In this document: positions 21,930 through 33,823 of the stretch, piece after piece
Layout: each line of letters starts with the position of its first letter
Numbering within the stretch: the stretch's first letter is position 1
Source of the DNA: Sphaerulina vaccinii
Taxonomy: Eukaryota; Ascomycota; Dothideomycetes; Mycosphaerellales; Mycosphaerellaceae
DNA: 64,000 nt
Reading direction: 5' to 3'
Assembly (NCBI GenBank): GCA_022570795.1
Contig: JAKUDP010000009.1
Location: 1,302,001 to 1,366,000, forward strand
Position numbers and translations under genes: made by a program
Notes under the pieces: generated by a model
Told to the model about the DNA's origin: nothing
Database searches by the model: none
The model's input: only the letters and a program-made list of their open reading frames with translations

Positions 21930-23483
21930 TCAGTCTAGGATGTCGTACAGGTCGCTCACAAACGGCTTCAGTACATCATCCAGCTTGCCTTCGATAAGCT
22001 TGATCATACGTCCTGGCATTCCTTGAACGTACCAGTATCGTGCCTCGAATCTTTTGACAAGGACGCAGAAATGTGCCAGGATGACGAGTGCCGGTCCGTG
22101 ATTGATCTCCAAGAGATGTATGTAGCGATCGCTCACAGTTCGTATCCACGATTCGAACCCGTTCCAGATAGCGGAAGCAATTGCACTGCCTGGCACGACT
22201 GCAACATCACCTGCCTCTGCTGGTGCTTGTACGGAATACGCTCGAGCATAGGCTGCAATGAGAGCTGTACATGCTTCAAAACAAGCCTGGATGTCGTGGA
22301 TGTCATCCACCTGGAATAAGTTCGGAAATCCTAGGACGGTACCTAAGCGTTCCGGCAGCGTGTCAAGTCTTTCGAGCATGAAAGGTGGGATCTTCGCCAC
22401 ATTTTGCGCGTTTTTGCTCAGTGCTGCTTCGTCGTCTAACCTAGCGATGCCTTCTAGTTGCTCCAGAGAGAGCTTGAATTCGCAACCATGTGGCAGGTAT
22501 GCTTGCAGTGAGATCAATTGCTCCACGCCACCGCGAATGAGATACATGAATTCCATGATCCAGTTTGCTTTGTACGCATCGTCCACATCACGAGTGCAGC
22601 GCTGAATGCCAATCAGACGCGAGTAGGCAATCAAAGCCACGGCATTCGACACATCCGGCTGTCGCGTGAGTTCTCGGAAGTCTGTGAGGCTCGCGGCCTG
22701 GTAGCGAGCAGAAGCTGTATGATGGTAAGCTGATTGCACTGCATTGTGCGTGGTTCTGGCCAGATGAAACGCGGCGAGACCGAGTATGCCATGCATCAGA
22801 AATGGATGTTTCAGTGCTTCTTGAGGAATGCTGGAGCTCCAGAACCAGGTGGTTTCAGAGTCGCTCCTCGGCAGAGTATGACAGGTATTCTCTGTGAAAT
22901 ACAGCAGATAGCGCAGCGAGTCCATGTCAAGTAAGTGAGGCGGCTCAATCGGCGTGGAGATGTCGATATTGGTATGTGGAGTTGTAGTGGTATCGTTACT
23001 CGCTGGACTGCTCGTAGTGCTCAAGGTTCCGTTGATTGGACCAGATATCTCAAAGTACCGGATCTTGTTGCCGCGAAAGAATGTTTGGAGCCACGCTGGT
23101 CGAGTCACGACGTTCTTCGACTCTCGTTCTCCATGAAGGTCCGACCAGTGCTGCGACATGCGTTTCTCGCTGGCGCATATATGCTGGCAATCTTGGTACA
23201 AACATCGAATGCCCTTGTAGATCTGCAGCTCTGGCACCGGACTTGACATAGGCGCTGGATCGACGACATCTGCAGGATCTTTGAGCTTCAGATGAGCCAA
23301 TTGGGAAATCAGTTTGCGCCTCTCGCTGCGATAGATCTGGTGCTTCAGCAGATGGCTTGCCAACGCGCTAGGCTGGATAGCGAAGCTGCAGGGTTTGCAG
23401 ATGATAACTCCATATTCATCGTAGTGCTTGAGGAGGTCTGTAGGACTCTGTGGTGCGGGCGTCGCCTCGCCGTTCGGAGCCAT
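21930..23483 (-). CDS. Fungal regulator: DUF3505-type paired zinc-finger N-terminus and transcription-factor-like body
   Basis: Single exon, 517 residues. The N-terminus has two Cys2-His2-like fingers: IICKPCSFAIQPSALASHLLKHQ (about residues 27-50) and RCLYQDCQHICASEKRMSQHWSDLHG (about 93-118). This is the arrangement of the DUF3505 family, first noted in an orsellinic-acid cluster protein. From about residue 185 the protein is helical with LLYFTENTCHTL, FLMHGILGLAAFHLA and PVSR-like repeats of fungal_trans_2/Upc2-type regulators. A role as a transcriptional regulator is inferred; target genes are unknown and no adjacent cluster is obvious. (Motifs quoted in short pieces; positions approximate.). 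Confidence 0.75.
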   Translation of the reverse strand: MAPNGEATPAPQSPTDLLKHYDEYGVIICKPCSFAIQPSALASHLLKHQIYRSERRKLISQLAHLKLKDPADVVDPAPMSSPVPELQIYKGIRCLYQDCQHICASEKRMSQHWSDLHGERESKNVVTRPAWLQTFFRGNKIRYFEISGPINGTLSTTSSPASNDTTTTPHTNIDISTPIEPPHLLDMDSLRYLLYFTENTCHTLPRSDSETTWFWSSSIPQEALKHPFLMHGILGLAAFHLARTTHNAVQSAYHHTASARYQAASLTDFRELTRQPDVSNAVALIAYSRLIGIQRCTRDVDDAYKANWIMEFMYLIRGGVEQLISLQAYLPHGCEFKLSLEQLEGIARLDDEAALSKNAQNVAKIPPFMLERLDTLPERLGTVLGFPNLFQVDDIHDIQACFEACTALIAAYARAYSVQAPAEAGDVAVVPGSAIASAIWNGFESWIRTVSDRYIHLLEINHGPALVILAHFCVLVKRFEARYWYVQGMPGRMIKLIEGKLDDVLKPFVSDLYDILD

Positions 23484-23899
23484 GGCATGCTCTATAGCGA
23501 TGTCGTCGATGATGCCTGCCTGAGCCAGATGGCAGAGCGGACAAGCGCAACAAGCAGGATTGAGGCAATAGCAGGAGAGCTGGACAAGGTTTTATTACTC
23601 ATCAGCCGTTCACTTGCTTCATCTCCCACAGAGGTCCAGCACTACTGACTACTTCAGCGCACACTGGTAGGATGAGCAAGACATCAGGCCGATGATGCGT
23701 GTAGAAAGCCATATACTTGGCAATGCCTACATGTAGGAGCGAGAACGACGATGATGATGCACGGAAGAAGGCAAGTTCATGTTTCCGACAGGCAGGTGCG
23801 ATGCAGGACGAATTGTACTTGCGCGTTCTGTGAAATACTTGATGATTGACATCGTCGCGAAAGCTCTAATTTGGACGACACTTCTTACAACAACATACC
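23484..23899. other. Divergent promoter region
   Basis: 416 bp between the divergent regulator and F-box genes. No open frame with support. Confidence 0.45.
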
Positions 23900-25621
23900 A
23901 TGTCGGACACGACAGATCCCTTGCATCTTCTACCTTCAGAAGTCGTACTGCGGATTCTTGACTTCACGTCTCCAGCGAGTCTTGCATCTCTCACACGCCT
24001 CAATCGATCATGGCACTCTTTCATAGAGGAAGACCACCGGGAGGCGATATATGCTTTGAAGACTGAGCATCCACTTGGAGCCAAGGACTTCAGCTTCCTC
24101 CACGACACCGAGAGCTTCGCCAAGTACTATGCAGAGGTGACCTCGTGGAGAGAGCTCTGCAAACGCCAGATCCTCTTGTCTCGCAATTGGGAGAGCTCGC
24201 ACCCTGTCACAAGGGAGTCGACATTCCAGATTGGCAGTGATCCAATATGGCGCTTCAAGCCGGACTTCAAGCGTCGTCTGATTCTGTCCACATCTCAAGC
24301 TGGAGGCCTCACTGTCACGGATATGGATAATGGTGAGAGGCTGTTCTATCTTCCACGTGAGATTGTTCAGCCTTTTGCCCATCTCGAATATCAGGATGGC
24401 ACAGCTGTCTTCGATCGTGAAGGAAATGCTGTGGAAGTATGGCGCATTGATGACGCTTCGGAGACACGGGGACTACTCGAAATGGTCACTGTCTTGCCCC
24501 ACGAGAAGTTGACTCGCGGCTTTCAGCTCTCCTTCGACACACTTTGCGTTGTCTCCTCAGACGGCCTGGGCTTTGTGTATGAGAACATGACTCGCGGACA
24601 ACCTCAGCTCAAGACTATGATGACAATCGAGGAAGGCGCTACCGGACATCTACACCAGTGCGCTGATGCTGTGGCATGGTCACAAGGACCGAATGGCTAT
24701 CAGTTGTATGATAAAGCTTCAGGCAAGTTTCTAGGTACCTTGCACCCGCCGTTCTGCGATCGAGACAACTACTTCCACATGGAGCACATTGTGGAACGAG
24801 GAACCTCGGATGGAAGTCTAGACACTGCAATTGGTGCGACTAACGGGATTACCTGTTCACCACGGCATGCACGGAAAGATCGCACCCCTCCTATTCACAT
24901 TGAAAATGGGCCCATGCCACTCACGGACGGCGAGTTCATTCCAATGCCAGAGGACGAATGGGGCGCAGGCATGTTCGATGGCGATCTGTTCGTTGGAGTA
25001 TCTCGTGGTGGTCGAGTCTTCGTCTGCTCCAATTGGCGCAAAGCACTTCGGGACGTTGCCTCCTTTGCTGCAAATACTTATATTGTGGAGTGCGACTCGG
25101 ACGGCTCTACCTTTGACCTTGGCGGCTGGCTTTCGGTGCGCAATTGCCGGATCATGTTTGAGATTCAGGACCGCATCTACGTTATTGGACTTGATGACAA
25201 GAATCGCATTAGCCCTGTTGTGCCGTCGCGGCCTTCATTCACGATCGCATCATGTCTGTCGCCACAACTCGCTGTTCCCGTGTCATTCATGGCGCTGTAC
25301 GACGACTGCATCATGACCACATATACTACTCTGCGACATCGCGATAGATCAATCTTCCAGCTGGCCCAGAACAGACGAGGCGTGTTGCCAACGAAGCTTA
25401 TCCGCGTTTTGAGTCTCGCTCCAAGCATGAATCGCGAAGAGGATGATGTGGAAGATGTGTCAGGACGTGCATCTCAGAGCTACAACATCCTGAGGCACGA
25501 TATGTCGCAATTCGTACAGATGTTAGCCGACGAGGCCGAAGACGATGAAGGTGATGTCGATGCAGCCATGGATCTGTTGGGTCAACATGAAGGGTACGAA
25601 GATCTTGACGAGCTGGACTAG
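23900..25621 (+). CDS. F-box protein with beta-propeller-like body
   Basis: Single exon, 573 residues. The F-box is at residues 8-50 (LHLLPSEVVLRILDFTSPAS, then LARLNRSWHSFIEEDHR-like sequence). The rest is strand-rich with repeated hydrophobic/Asp-Gly turns (QAGGLTVTDMDNGERLFYLP; DGLGFVYENMTRG), compatible with a WD40/propeller substrate-binding domain, although WD dipeptides are not regular. The C-terminus is acidic (about residues 510-573). Family knowledge: a substrate adaptor for SCF ubiquitin ligases via Skp1. Substrate unknown. Confidence 0.8.
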   Translation: MSDTTDPLHLLPSEVVLRILDFTSPASLASLTRLNRSWHSFIEEDHREAIYALKTEHPLGAKDFSFLHDTESFAKYYAEVTSWRELCKRQILLSRNWESSHPVTRESTFQIGSDPIWRFKPDFKRRLILSTSQAGGLTVTDMDNGERLFYLPREIVQPFAHLEYQDGTAVFDREGNAVEVWRIDDASETRGLLEMVTVLPHEKLTRGFQLSFDTLCVVSSDGLGFVYENMTRGQPQLKTMMTIEEGATGHLHQCADAVAWSQGPNGYQLYDKASGKFLGTLHPPFCDRDNYFHMEHIVERGTSDGSLDTAIGATNGITCSPRHARKDRTPPIHIENGPMPLTDGEFIPMPEDEWGAGMFDGDLFVGVSRGGRVFVCSNWRKALRDVASFAANTYIVECDSDGSTFDLGGWLSVRNCRIMFEIQDRIYVIGLDDKNRISPVVPSRPSFTIASCLSPQLAVPVSFMALYDDCIMTTYTTLRHRDRSIFQLAQNRRGVLPTKLIRVLSLAPSMNREEDDVEDVSGRASQSYNILRHDMSQFVQMLADEAEDDEGDVDAAMDLLGQHEGYEDLDELD

Positions 25622-25878
25622 GCCGATGTATGCATCTTAATGGCATCTCTCTATCTGCGCGGTCTACAATTACTCGGAGTGGTACAGTCAATACCATATA
25701 GCGAAGGCACTGATAAATCTCAAGTTTCACACTGCGAAGTGCAGCGGTTTCAATCACGCATTGTTAGTGCCACCCAAGCAGGATATCTGTTCACTTCTCC
25801 TGATTCCCTGGACCATATCCTTGTGCATGGCCCTCGTTGCGTGCAAAGTTGTAATACCACCATCAGAGCATTCAAGGA

Positions 25879-26857
25879 TTAGGAGTAGGTGATCGAAGTC
25901 CCGTGGGCGCGAGACGCACAGCCATCACAACATACGTCGTCATTGTCCCCCATCACAGCTCTCCTGTTAGCATCTTGCTGTCGATTCCAGGCTTCTTGAC
26001 GATGCTGGCGGGCCATGGCTTCCCTCTCAGCATCCATTGCGGGAGGCAGAGGTGGCCCGAAGACTGGCTTGTCCGTGTATGCTTGAATGGATGGGACTCC
26101 CGAGGATAGGAATGTCCATGCGGCCCCAATCATGGCACGAATGCGTGAGTCGTCTCCAGTCTGACTGATCAGCATGAAACGTGTGTAGCAAGATCTTGCT
26201 GCAAGAGTGGCTTGCTCTTCCCATACGCCACTCGGCTCGCCTATAGTCCATACGACTTCCAGCCCTCTAATGCGTCCATTTTCGTCTTCCATGTCATCTG
26301 GGATGGGCATATGAACTGTGATGTGGAAGCGTATGACTGCGTCTGAATGGAAAACGTCCTTGAGTATTGCAGCAGCCTTGGAATCGAGTCGAAGTGTCGA
26401 CTGTGGACCAAGAAAGTGATAGTGAAGCATGATGTTCACCTTTCGGACTTCTTTGACAGCTTCGGCACCAGCGAGAGCATGCCAGGTTTGGAGCTTCTCG
26501 GTCGCTCTACGAGGTGGCGCAAGGACTGGTGAGACATGGTCTTCGAGATCTGCCATGTTCAGAGTGAGAGTGTTTGTGAAGTAGTAGAGCTTAAGAGTTT
26601 CGACTCGCATGGCACGGCAGATCTGCGTGATGGCGATGCCATACTGGGTGACATTCTTGTTTGGCTGTTCGGCGCGTTCCATCTTCGGCACCTGCCACTT
26701 GGTGAGGTTGAGCACGATCTCTTGTGGTTCGTAGTACAAGACGATCTCGTAGATCTAGAGGAGTATTAGCGCAGTCAACATGATGGCGACTGACAAGGCG
26801 TAGGCTTACCTTGTTACGCAGCTCGCCAGACAGGCGATTGAATGGAGACTTGTCCAT
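25879..26857 (-). CDS. F-box-like fungal hypothetical protein, 2 exons
   Basis: Exons are 26857-26810 and 26754-25879, giving 307 residues. The 55-nt intron joins FNRLSGELRNK to IYEIVLYYEPQEI, the usual start of a large fungal family whose N-terminus resembles an F-box (L-x-x-E-L-R-N-x-I-Y). The middle has CRAMRVETLKLYYFTNTLTL, and the C-terminus is Gln/Arg-rich and coiled-coil-like (EREAMARQHRQEAWNRQQDA), ending in a CCDGC cluster. No signal peptide. Function unknown. Confidence 0.75.
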
Positions 26858-27919
26858 GATGGCGTGGAATGCTGACCTTCCGGCGAAGTTGTAATGTTGT
26901 CAGTACTTTCAAGCGTAAGAGTAGGGGGCAGAGGGCAGTTTGAATGCAAAGTGGAAGAAAAGTCCAGCAGATTGCTGTGAAAGGAAAAACGGATGTGTTT
27001 GTTTCAATGCTGCGGCTACGTGCATACCAGCTGGGATCATAGTGGAGCAGTCACCCTTGTTGAACAAGACTTGTCCCACTATGTATGTTATCATGTACTA
27101 AGATTTGGTGTCTACGAATTGTGATGGTGTCGAGGACTCAATTTGGGTTGTCGGTAGAGAAGAGGTGTGTTGGTGGAAAGAGGAGAGGCGGAAGGTGTTA
27201 TTGTATACAACTCCTCGTCCAATCAAGTGCTAGCTGGTCTTGGCTCGATCTTTCGTTCTCTCACCAGCCAGTACCTATCTCTTCTCCCACACTCATCGAC
27301 AACATCTCTCGTCCAGACCTTCATCAGCAGCACTCTCAACGTGCCGCCATGATCTTCCATGCAGTTCGTGTTGTCACTCAGTCACACCACCGCATCGACG
27401 ACTATCAGAGCACCACGAAAACGGATTCAGCAACCTCTCCCGATCCAAGTTCACATCGTATCAACCTCTATCAATGGCACCACTCGCCACACCTGCCGAG
27501 ACTGTGTCTGCACTTGTACTACTACCCGCTCTGATGGTCTCCTTTGGGTGATCGCTCCCTTGGCCAGATGATATGCGCTCCTTCGTCTCTTTCACCAACG
27601 GATCTGGAGATATATTGACATTAGTCTCAAGCACGAAGTGAAAGTTTGTCGAATGACTTGCCATCGCCGCAGCTGTCATGTCGCACCCCCGATGTTGGAT
27701 TGGTGTTTGCATCGCTGGAAGCATTTGGATGATCGCCAGCCTTGGCCTCGAACTTCATCGCGAGGGACTTGAGCATATTCATTTCTGATCGCTCGGTGCA
27801 CAAAGAGTCTTGTGCTCGATCTTCAGGGTGTCACAGACTGCAAGAGATAGAATTGTGGCCATGGTAACGTCTATGGCTACTCCTGTTCACTTCCACAAAG
27901 TCAATGACGACGGAACGAC
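26858..27919. other. Intergenic region
   Basis: About 1 kb with many short overlapping frames and no recognisable domain. A pyrimidine-rich, ORF-poor stretch around 27,240-27,330 looks like a 5' leader. A frame near 27,359-27,571 with a few Cys is too weak to call. Confidence 0.4.
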
Positions 27920-27925
27920 CAGTGT

Positions 27926-28351
27926 CCATAGTGTTTGATTGTTGATTATTCTCTGATTGTGACCCTGTAATCACAATCACTTCTGATTGTGATTGATTGT
28001 AATTTAATCAATCACATAATCACTATCCCCCTGGACCTACCGCCGCTATTACCGGGGACACCGATGCATTGAATCCGAAGTGTTATAAGATCGCAGCAAT
28101 ATCGACGTCGGCGTGAAGGAGCAGCGGAACAAGGCCTAAGACCCTATAGCCACCGCTGCCACCGGCGGATCTGAGCTCTAGGCTCTTTAGTACCCCATTC
28201 CGTACGCCTATACGAGGCTATCCGAGGGTCCGGAGGGCATTGTGATTATAGTAATTGTGTGATTGTTAATTGCGAGGCCGTAATCACAGTCACAATCAGA
28301 GTGATTGTGATTATACCGAGTGATTACACAATCAACAATCGAACACTATGG
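27926..28351. mobile_element. MITE, 426 bp, with 6-bp target duplication
   Basis: The two ends are near-perfect inverted repeats starting CCATAGTGTTTGATTGTTGA, with one mismatch (T/C) in the first 22 bases. Looser inverted similarity continues over about 50 bp, with repeated TGATTGTGAT subterminal motifs. Direct copies of CAGTGT flank both ends (27920-27925 and 28352-28357). An alternative reading is a TA target with the repeat starting GTGTTT. The centre (about 28,020-28,240) is GC-rich and encodes nothing. Non-autonomous DNA transposon; superfamily uncertain (hAT- or Dada-like from a 6-bp duplication, Tc1-like if TA). Confidence 0.78.
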
Positions 28352-28357
28352 CAGTGT

Positions 28358-28783
28358 CTGTTGCAGACCCAACATTTCAGAACTCCAGACATGGTGCTTT
28401 CCATCACATCATTCACGATGAACCTCGAGGCTGCCATGCACTTCACAGATAAAGCATTATGAACTCATGTCGCCTATAGGATCACCCAATCCTTACCTCG
28501 GTACGTATTGTTGAAGCCCCACTAACCACCTTTCTCGCAGCTCGACTTTCACTCTTTCGACCCACCACACAATACCGTATTTACCAGCTCACGTGTCGCA
28601 TCCTACACTACTGCCGCCGGCAAAAGCACAATCGAGCTTATACCCGTGGCGATGGAGTTGCACAGTATATCTCATTCACGGTTGGCTTGCATAAACATAC
28701 CATATGTCCAGTGCATTCTGGATCCTTTCATTTAACTGTGACCTTCTCCAGCAGTCAAGCTGACAACAAGTACCGCGAACATC
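28358..28783. other. Promoter region of the alcohol dehydrogenase
   Basis: 426 bp between the MITE and the alcohol dehydrogenase start. No gene. The MITE could affect this promoter. Confidence 0.4.
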
Positions 28784-30211
28784 ATGGCAGCCAGACCATC
28801 AAGAGTTATGTCGAAAGCGGCAACAGAGTCTGTACGCCTCACCACTCCTCGACGACGCTGTGCAGTCTTCAATGCCCTGTCAAACTTCACAGCACCGATC
28901 ACATCACGATTCACAACCAGACCTCGCACAAATCTAACTCCACATCGGCAGTATGCATCAATGACATTGTCTAGAGCCATTGTTGCGTCAGAGCCCAGGG
29001 CTGAACATCATGGCGGTGACAATTGGACTATGCAAGACATCAGAGTACCCTCAAGTCTTCAGGATGGGGAAATCTTAGTCGAAATGGTGGCGACAGGCAT
29101 TTGCCATACCGACCTGTCGTTGACTTCCCCAAACATGGGTCAAACATTTCCGATGATCCCTGGCCACGAAGGATCTGGTTATGTTCGAGCAATAGGTCCG
29201 AATGTTACGAAACCTATCAAACCTGGGGATCCTGTTCTTTTGTCGTTCGACTCGTGCACGAGGTGTGGCAGCTGTGAAGCGAGACGACCAGCATACTGTG
29301 ATACCTTTGCGCCATTGAATCTCTTTGGAGAATCAGACGTCTTCAAGGATGGAGATGATGGCTCGAGCGGTGTCGGAGGCAAGTTCTTCGGACACTCGAG
29401 TTTTGCAAAGTTGAGTATTGTGAAGGAAACGACAGTACTGCCGGTGAAAGATCTCATCCGAAGCGAAGACGACTTGAAGCTATTCGCTCCCCTAGGCTGC
29501 GGCATTCAGACCGGAGCAGGATCCATTCTGAATCTAGTAAAGCCTGGTCCCGAAGATGTAGTCATGGTCACTGGGCTCGGTGGCGTGGGTCTGAGTGCGA
29601 TTATGGTATGATGATGAGGGTGTGGCTAAGATTGTTCTGGAGACACTGACATCTTCTAGGGTGCCCATATCGCTGGCTGCAAGCGCATTGTGGCTGTAGA
29701 CAAGGTTCAGTCACGAATCGATCTGGCCAAGGAAGTCTTTGGTGCTACACATGGGCTAAACACGACCGATCTGACCGATCTGACAGCTGCTATGCGCGAG
29801 GTCTCGGGCGGTCGTGGCCCATCAGTCGTCATTGAGACCACCGGCTTCCCGCTGGTTCTGGAAGCTGCCTTTCACGCAGTCGACACGAAAGGCTCGTTCG
29901 TGCAAGTTGGTGGTCCCGTCGATCCAAACTACAGAATGTCCACAGATCTCGTTAACATGCTGTTCCGAGGTATCAAGCTGTTTGGATGTGTGGAAGGTGA
30001 CAGCAATCCTGGCGAGTTTATCCCAGAGCTAATCAAGCATTATCGGGCGGGCAAGTTGCCTGTTGACAAAATAGTAAAGTACTACCCAGCTGAAGACTTC
30101 AAGACTGCTTTGCAGGTAGGTGGTTTGCGCGATTGTAATCCTATTCCTAGCTAACGAACTGCCTAGGACATGCATTCCGGCAAGACAATCAAACCGATTT
30201 TGGTCTGGTAA
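28784..30211 (+). CDS. Zinc-dependent alcohol dehydrogenase (aryl-alcohol type), 3 exons
   Basis: Exons are 28784-29605, 29660-30115 and 30167-30211, giving 440 residues; introns are 54 and 51 nt. The joins LSAIM-GAHIAGC and KTALQ-DMHSGKTIKPILVW are continuous in the family. Catalytic zinc ligands are in GICHTDLS and PGHEGSGYV. The structural zinc loop is CTRCGSCEARRPAYC. The NAD-binding turn is VTGLGGVGLSAIM. The first 59 residues are Arg/Ser/Thr-rich and almost free of acid, like a mitochondrial presequence. An internal ATG at 28961 (MTLSRAIVASEP) gives the usual cytosolic start, so dual or alternative starts are possible. Family knowledge: oxidises primary/aryl alcohols with NAD+. The gene ends only about 80 bp before the AT-rich repeat block. 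Confidence 0.88.
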
Positions 30212-30289
30212 GAGTGCAGTCATCTCAAGATCGACTACTACTTGCGCGGAGTTGTACGAAGTAGGGCGTACTAAGAACAAGAATAGAGT

Positions 30290-32018
30290 AGCTAGAAGCA
30301 ATAGTTCGACAAATAGTACAAGTTTTATATATTCTACTACTACTAGAGAGTCGGCTCTACCTTGTACTTTGCCTAAAGTAGTTACTACTACCTTAGCAGA
30401 GTATCTACTTTATATAAGCTATATACTTACTATTAAAGTATAGTTTAAATCTTAAGCAAATTCTTTTAGAATTATTATATAGATTAACTTTTCTAGAAGC
30501 TATAAGTAAAGTAAACTATATATTTATAGCTTACTAAGAGTAAGCTACTTAGGTTATAGACTATTAATATAGCTAGTAGCTTATATATATATAGTAGTAG
30601 TAGAGAGAGAAGTAGAAAAAAATAGAAGTAATAGTAATAAAAATAGTAGATAGAATAGTAGTAGAGTATTAGATAATTAACTAAAAGAATAAATTTACTT
30701 CTATATTACTATACTACTATATTACTATCTAAAAGCTTTTATATCTACTCTAGTATATACTATCGATTTTTATTACTAGTATATATAATAGATTATATAT
30801 ACTTCTATTATATATACTATTAAGCTATATTACTAGTATATATAATAGATTATATCTATCTTCTTTTTAGGTATACTTTTCTTATATATTTCTAAGGTTT
30901 AAAGAATTTTCGGCTTTAGATTATTTTATACTATTAGTCTAATTATATAGTAGTAATGTTATAGAGGCTTTATAATAGTACCTAATAATAAATAGTCTAT
31001 ACTCTCTACTTATAATATATATAAAAAAGAAGAAATATAGTTTAGTTTTTATAAATAAGCTAATAGCTTTATACTAAACTACCTAGTATAGGTACTTAGT
31101 TTATAAATATATACTTAATAGCTACTATAAGCTAAAAACTCTCTTATAGTAATAAATCTTATATAGTCTATCTACTATATAGATAGAAATAGATAGATAT
31201 ACTATAAAACTAAGAAAAGTATCTTTTAGAGTATTATATATATAATTGCTAGCAAGGCTAGTATTACTAAAATAGTCTTAGACTATAGAATAGCTAGCTA
31301 TTACTCTTCTATATAGACTCTCTATTATATATACTAAAATTTAATATTTTTAGCTTTAGTAAAAAAAGCTATATAATACTTTATAGTATAATAACTAATA
31401 CTAGTAGTAGTAGACTTAGTATAGAGAGTTCTAGAATTATATATATACTATCTACTAAGTAAAAAATTATATCTATCTAAGTAGAATTTTAGAAGCTATA
31501 GAGTAGGTAATATTTTAGAAATTAAGCTAAATTTACTTTTAGAAATAATATAACTATAATAATATTACTTTATCGACTTAATACTATATTTTAAGTCTTT
31601 AATATAACTATCTAAGTAATCTCTAAATATCTATATATCTATAGACTAATAGCTTTATATTCTATATATTCTAGAATAGTTCTATTAATATAGATAGTAC
31701 CTTTTAAACTAGACTATCTACCTTTAAGCTACTATTTATAAAATCTTTAGAATAGTTTATTTAAATATACTACTAAGTAGTTTAATACTTAGAATAGTAG
31801 TTATTATAGTATAAGCTAAAATACTAATAAGCTAGATAAATATCTCTTAGACTATATATTCTAAGTATCTACTAAGTATAAATAGACTATTTCTTTTATT
31901 TTAGTATTTTTACTTTTTTTATAAAATATATTATTTTAGTATACTAGCTTTCGAGCTAAAAGTACAAAGCTAGCTATCTATTCTTAGTCTCTATATAATT
32001 AGATAAGCTTCAAACTAC
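30290..32018. other. Unassigned AT-rich repeat DNA
   Basis: Heavily RIP-mutated. I see no LTR, terminal repeat or readable protein. It may be an older element beyond recognition. Confidence 0.5.
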
Positions 32019-32182
32019 CTATCTATACCCTATAGCCTTATAACAAGTAAGGAAAAAAGTAGTTAGAGTTATATAGTACCCCCTCTTAAAGCAGCTTATA
32101 TATATACTTGTAATAGCTATAAATAAGTAGTTTATATAAGCTTAAATATATATATATAAAGCTACTATATTAAGAAGGCCCC
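32019..32182 (-). repeat. Split direct repeat B2 (3' terminus)
   Basis: 164 bp copy of B1, from CTATCTATACCCTATAGCC to TATTAAGAAGGCCCC. The match to B1 ends at 32,019, so this is taken as the element's 3' end. Confidence 0.78.
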
Positions 32183-32214
32183 TGTAGCGTTAATTGTATA
32201 ATATATAACCTATA

Positions 32215-32356
32215 TAGGGTATAGAAGGTAGATTAAAAAAGTAAGAAAAGCGAGCCTTAGGCTATAGGCATAGAGGGTAGCAAGGTTAGTATAGAATAGA
32301 TAGTCCAAATAGCCGATAAAGCTACTCTTACTCTACTTATATATAGACTCTACTAT
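32215..32356 (-). repeat. Split direct repeat A2
   Basis: Copy of A1 lying between B1 and B2. Its outer edge (32,356) joins B1 directly, as expected when an element's 5' and 3' termini are joined in a circular intermediate. The inner limit is approximate. Confidence 0.75.
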
Positions 32357-32515
32357 CTATATTCTATAGCTTTATAATAAGTAAGAAAAAGAGTAGTTAG
32401 AGTTATATAGTACCCCCCTCTTAAAGCGGCTTATATATATACTTATAATAGCTATAAATAAGTAGTTTATATAAGCTCAAATATATATATAAAGCTACTA
32501 TATTAAGAGGGCTCC
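32353..32515 (-). repeat. Split direct repeat B1
   Basis: 163 bp, nearly identical to B2 (32,019-32,182), from CTATCTATA to TATTAAGAGGGCTCC. Contains TATATAGTACCCCCCTCTTA and ATAAATAAGTAGTTTATATA. It abuts A2 with a shared CTAT. Confidence 0.8.
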
Positions 32516-33577
32516 AAACAAGCTAGTATAGATATAGCTATACTACTTCAAACTACTAGCTACTAAGTAGAAGTAAATAATATAGCTATAATACTATTAC
32601 TATTAATACTATTTATAAACAAACTCTTAAACTCCTACTAATACTAAAATAATAGGTAGTCTACTAGTCTAAGTATAGAGTAATAGCTTAAACTATTTAG
32701 TTATAGTAGTCTTTATATACTACTTCTAGAAGGCCGATTTCTAATAGCTAAGAAGTATAATCTTATACTCGGTTATACTATTTAAATATATATTCGTAGT
32801 ACTACTACTATATAAGAAGTAACTAGTATATTTATACTTATCTAAGCTAAGGTTATAGAGCTTAAGCTATATATACTCGACAAGCTTTTAGTATAGAAAG
32901 CTACTAGTAGCTAGTATAAATAATAGTAAGGTTGGCGAGGCTAGAATACCTCTAAGAAGCCTTTTTATATATATAATAGAGTATATATACTCGCCTATAG
33001 CTACTACTCTTATCTAGATACTATAGTATTTCTTATCTATCTTTAACTTCTTTAGTCGAAGAACTAAGTAGCTATCTCCTAGTATAAGGTCTAAGTAAGT
33101 AATATAACTTATTATCTAGTTATAGCTATATACTAGTATACCTATATTATAAGTAAGTTCTCTAAGCCGAAATAGCCCTCTAAAAGCTAGAGTTATAGTA
33201 GTATTAATATTTAACTCGTCTATAGTTCTTATAGGTATAAAAAGTAGCTAATCTAGTACTTTCTTAATAATAGGCTACCTATTCTTACTAATAGACGAGT
33301 TCAACTATATAGTACTTTTTCTTAGGTAGTTAATATATAATAAAGTAAATATGTCTAGTAGTAACTATATATCTATATATATAGACTATAATATATCGAT
33401 ATAGCTATAAAGTATATTACTTTAGACCCTATACTTACTAAAAGTTTTATATTCTAAGAAAGCCTATAATACTAGTATTATAACTAGCTATAGAGTAATA
33501 GTAATACGAGTATAGAGTATCTTATATTATTTAATTAGTAAGGTATAGAAATAGTATATAGTTAGTATAAAGCTATT

Positions 33578-33823
33578 TGTCGAAATGGGACGACAATATA
33601 CATGCCTGCGACGTATAGGAAGGGTCTCAATACGCGATAGAAGTAGAAGTGTTAGATAGGAACCAACCGTATTGATTGTGTTAGTTAGTTATAGGTTGCA
33701 TCTCCTTCTAAGATGTAGAGCATTAGATAAGTCACGCGACCTATTGTTACGTAACCTATATTATATATTCTAATCCCTAGGGAGTATCTCTTAGATAGTC
33801 TAACTAGACTATACTTTCTAACA
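33578..33823 (-). repeat. Copia-A 3' LTR (minus copy)
   Basis: 246 bp. In element orientation it starts TGTTAGAAAG and ends TTTCGACA, keeping the TG...CA ends. Confidence 0.92.

Noticed and set aside
22141..22170. Box-B-like GATTCGAACCCG
   Set aside because: Lies inside the coding frame of the zinc-finger regulator with no tRNA fold.
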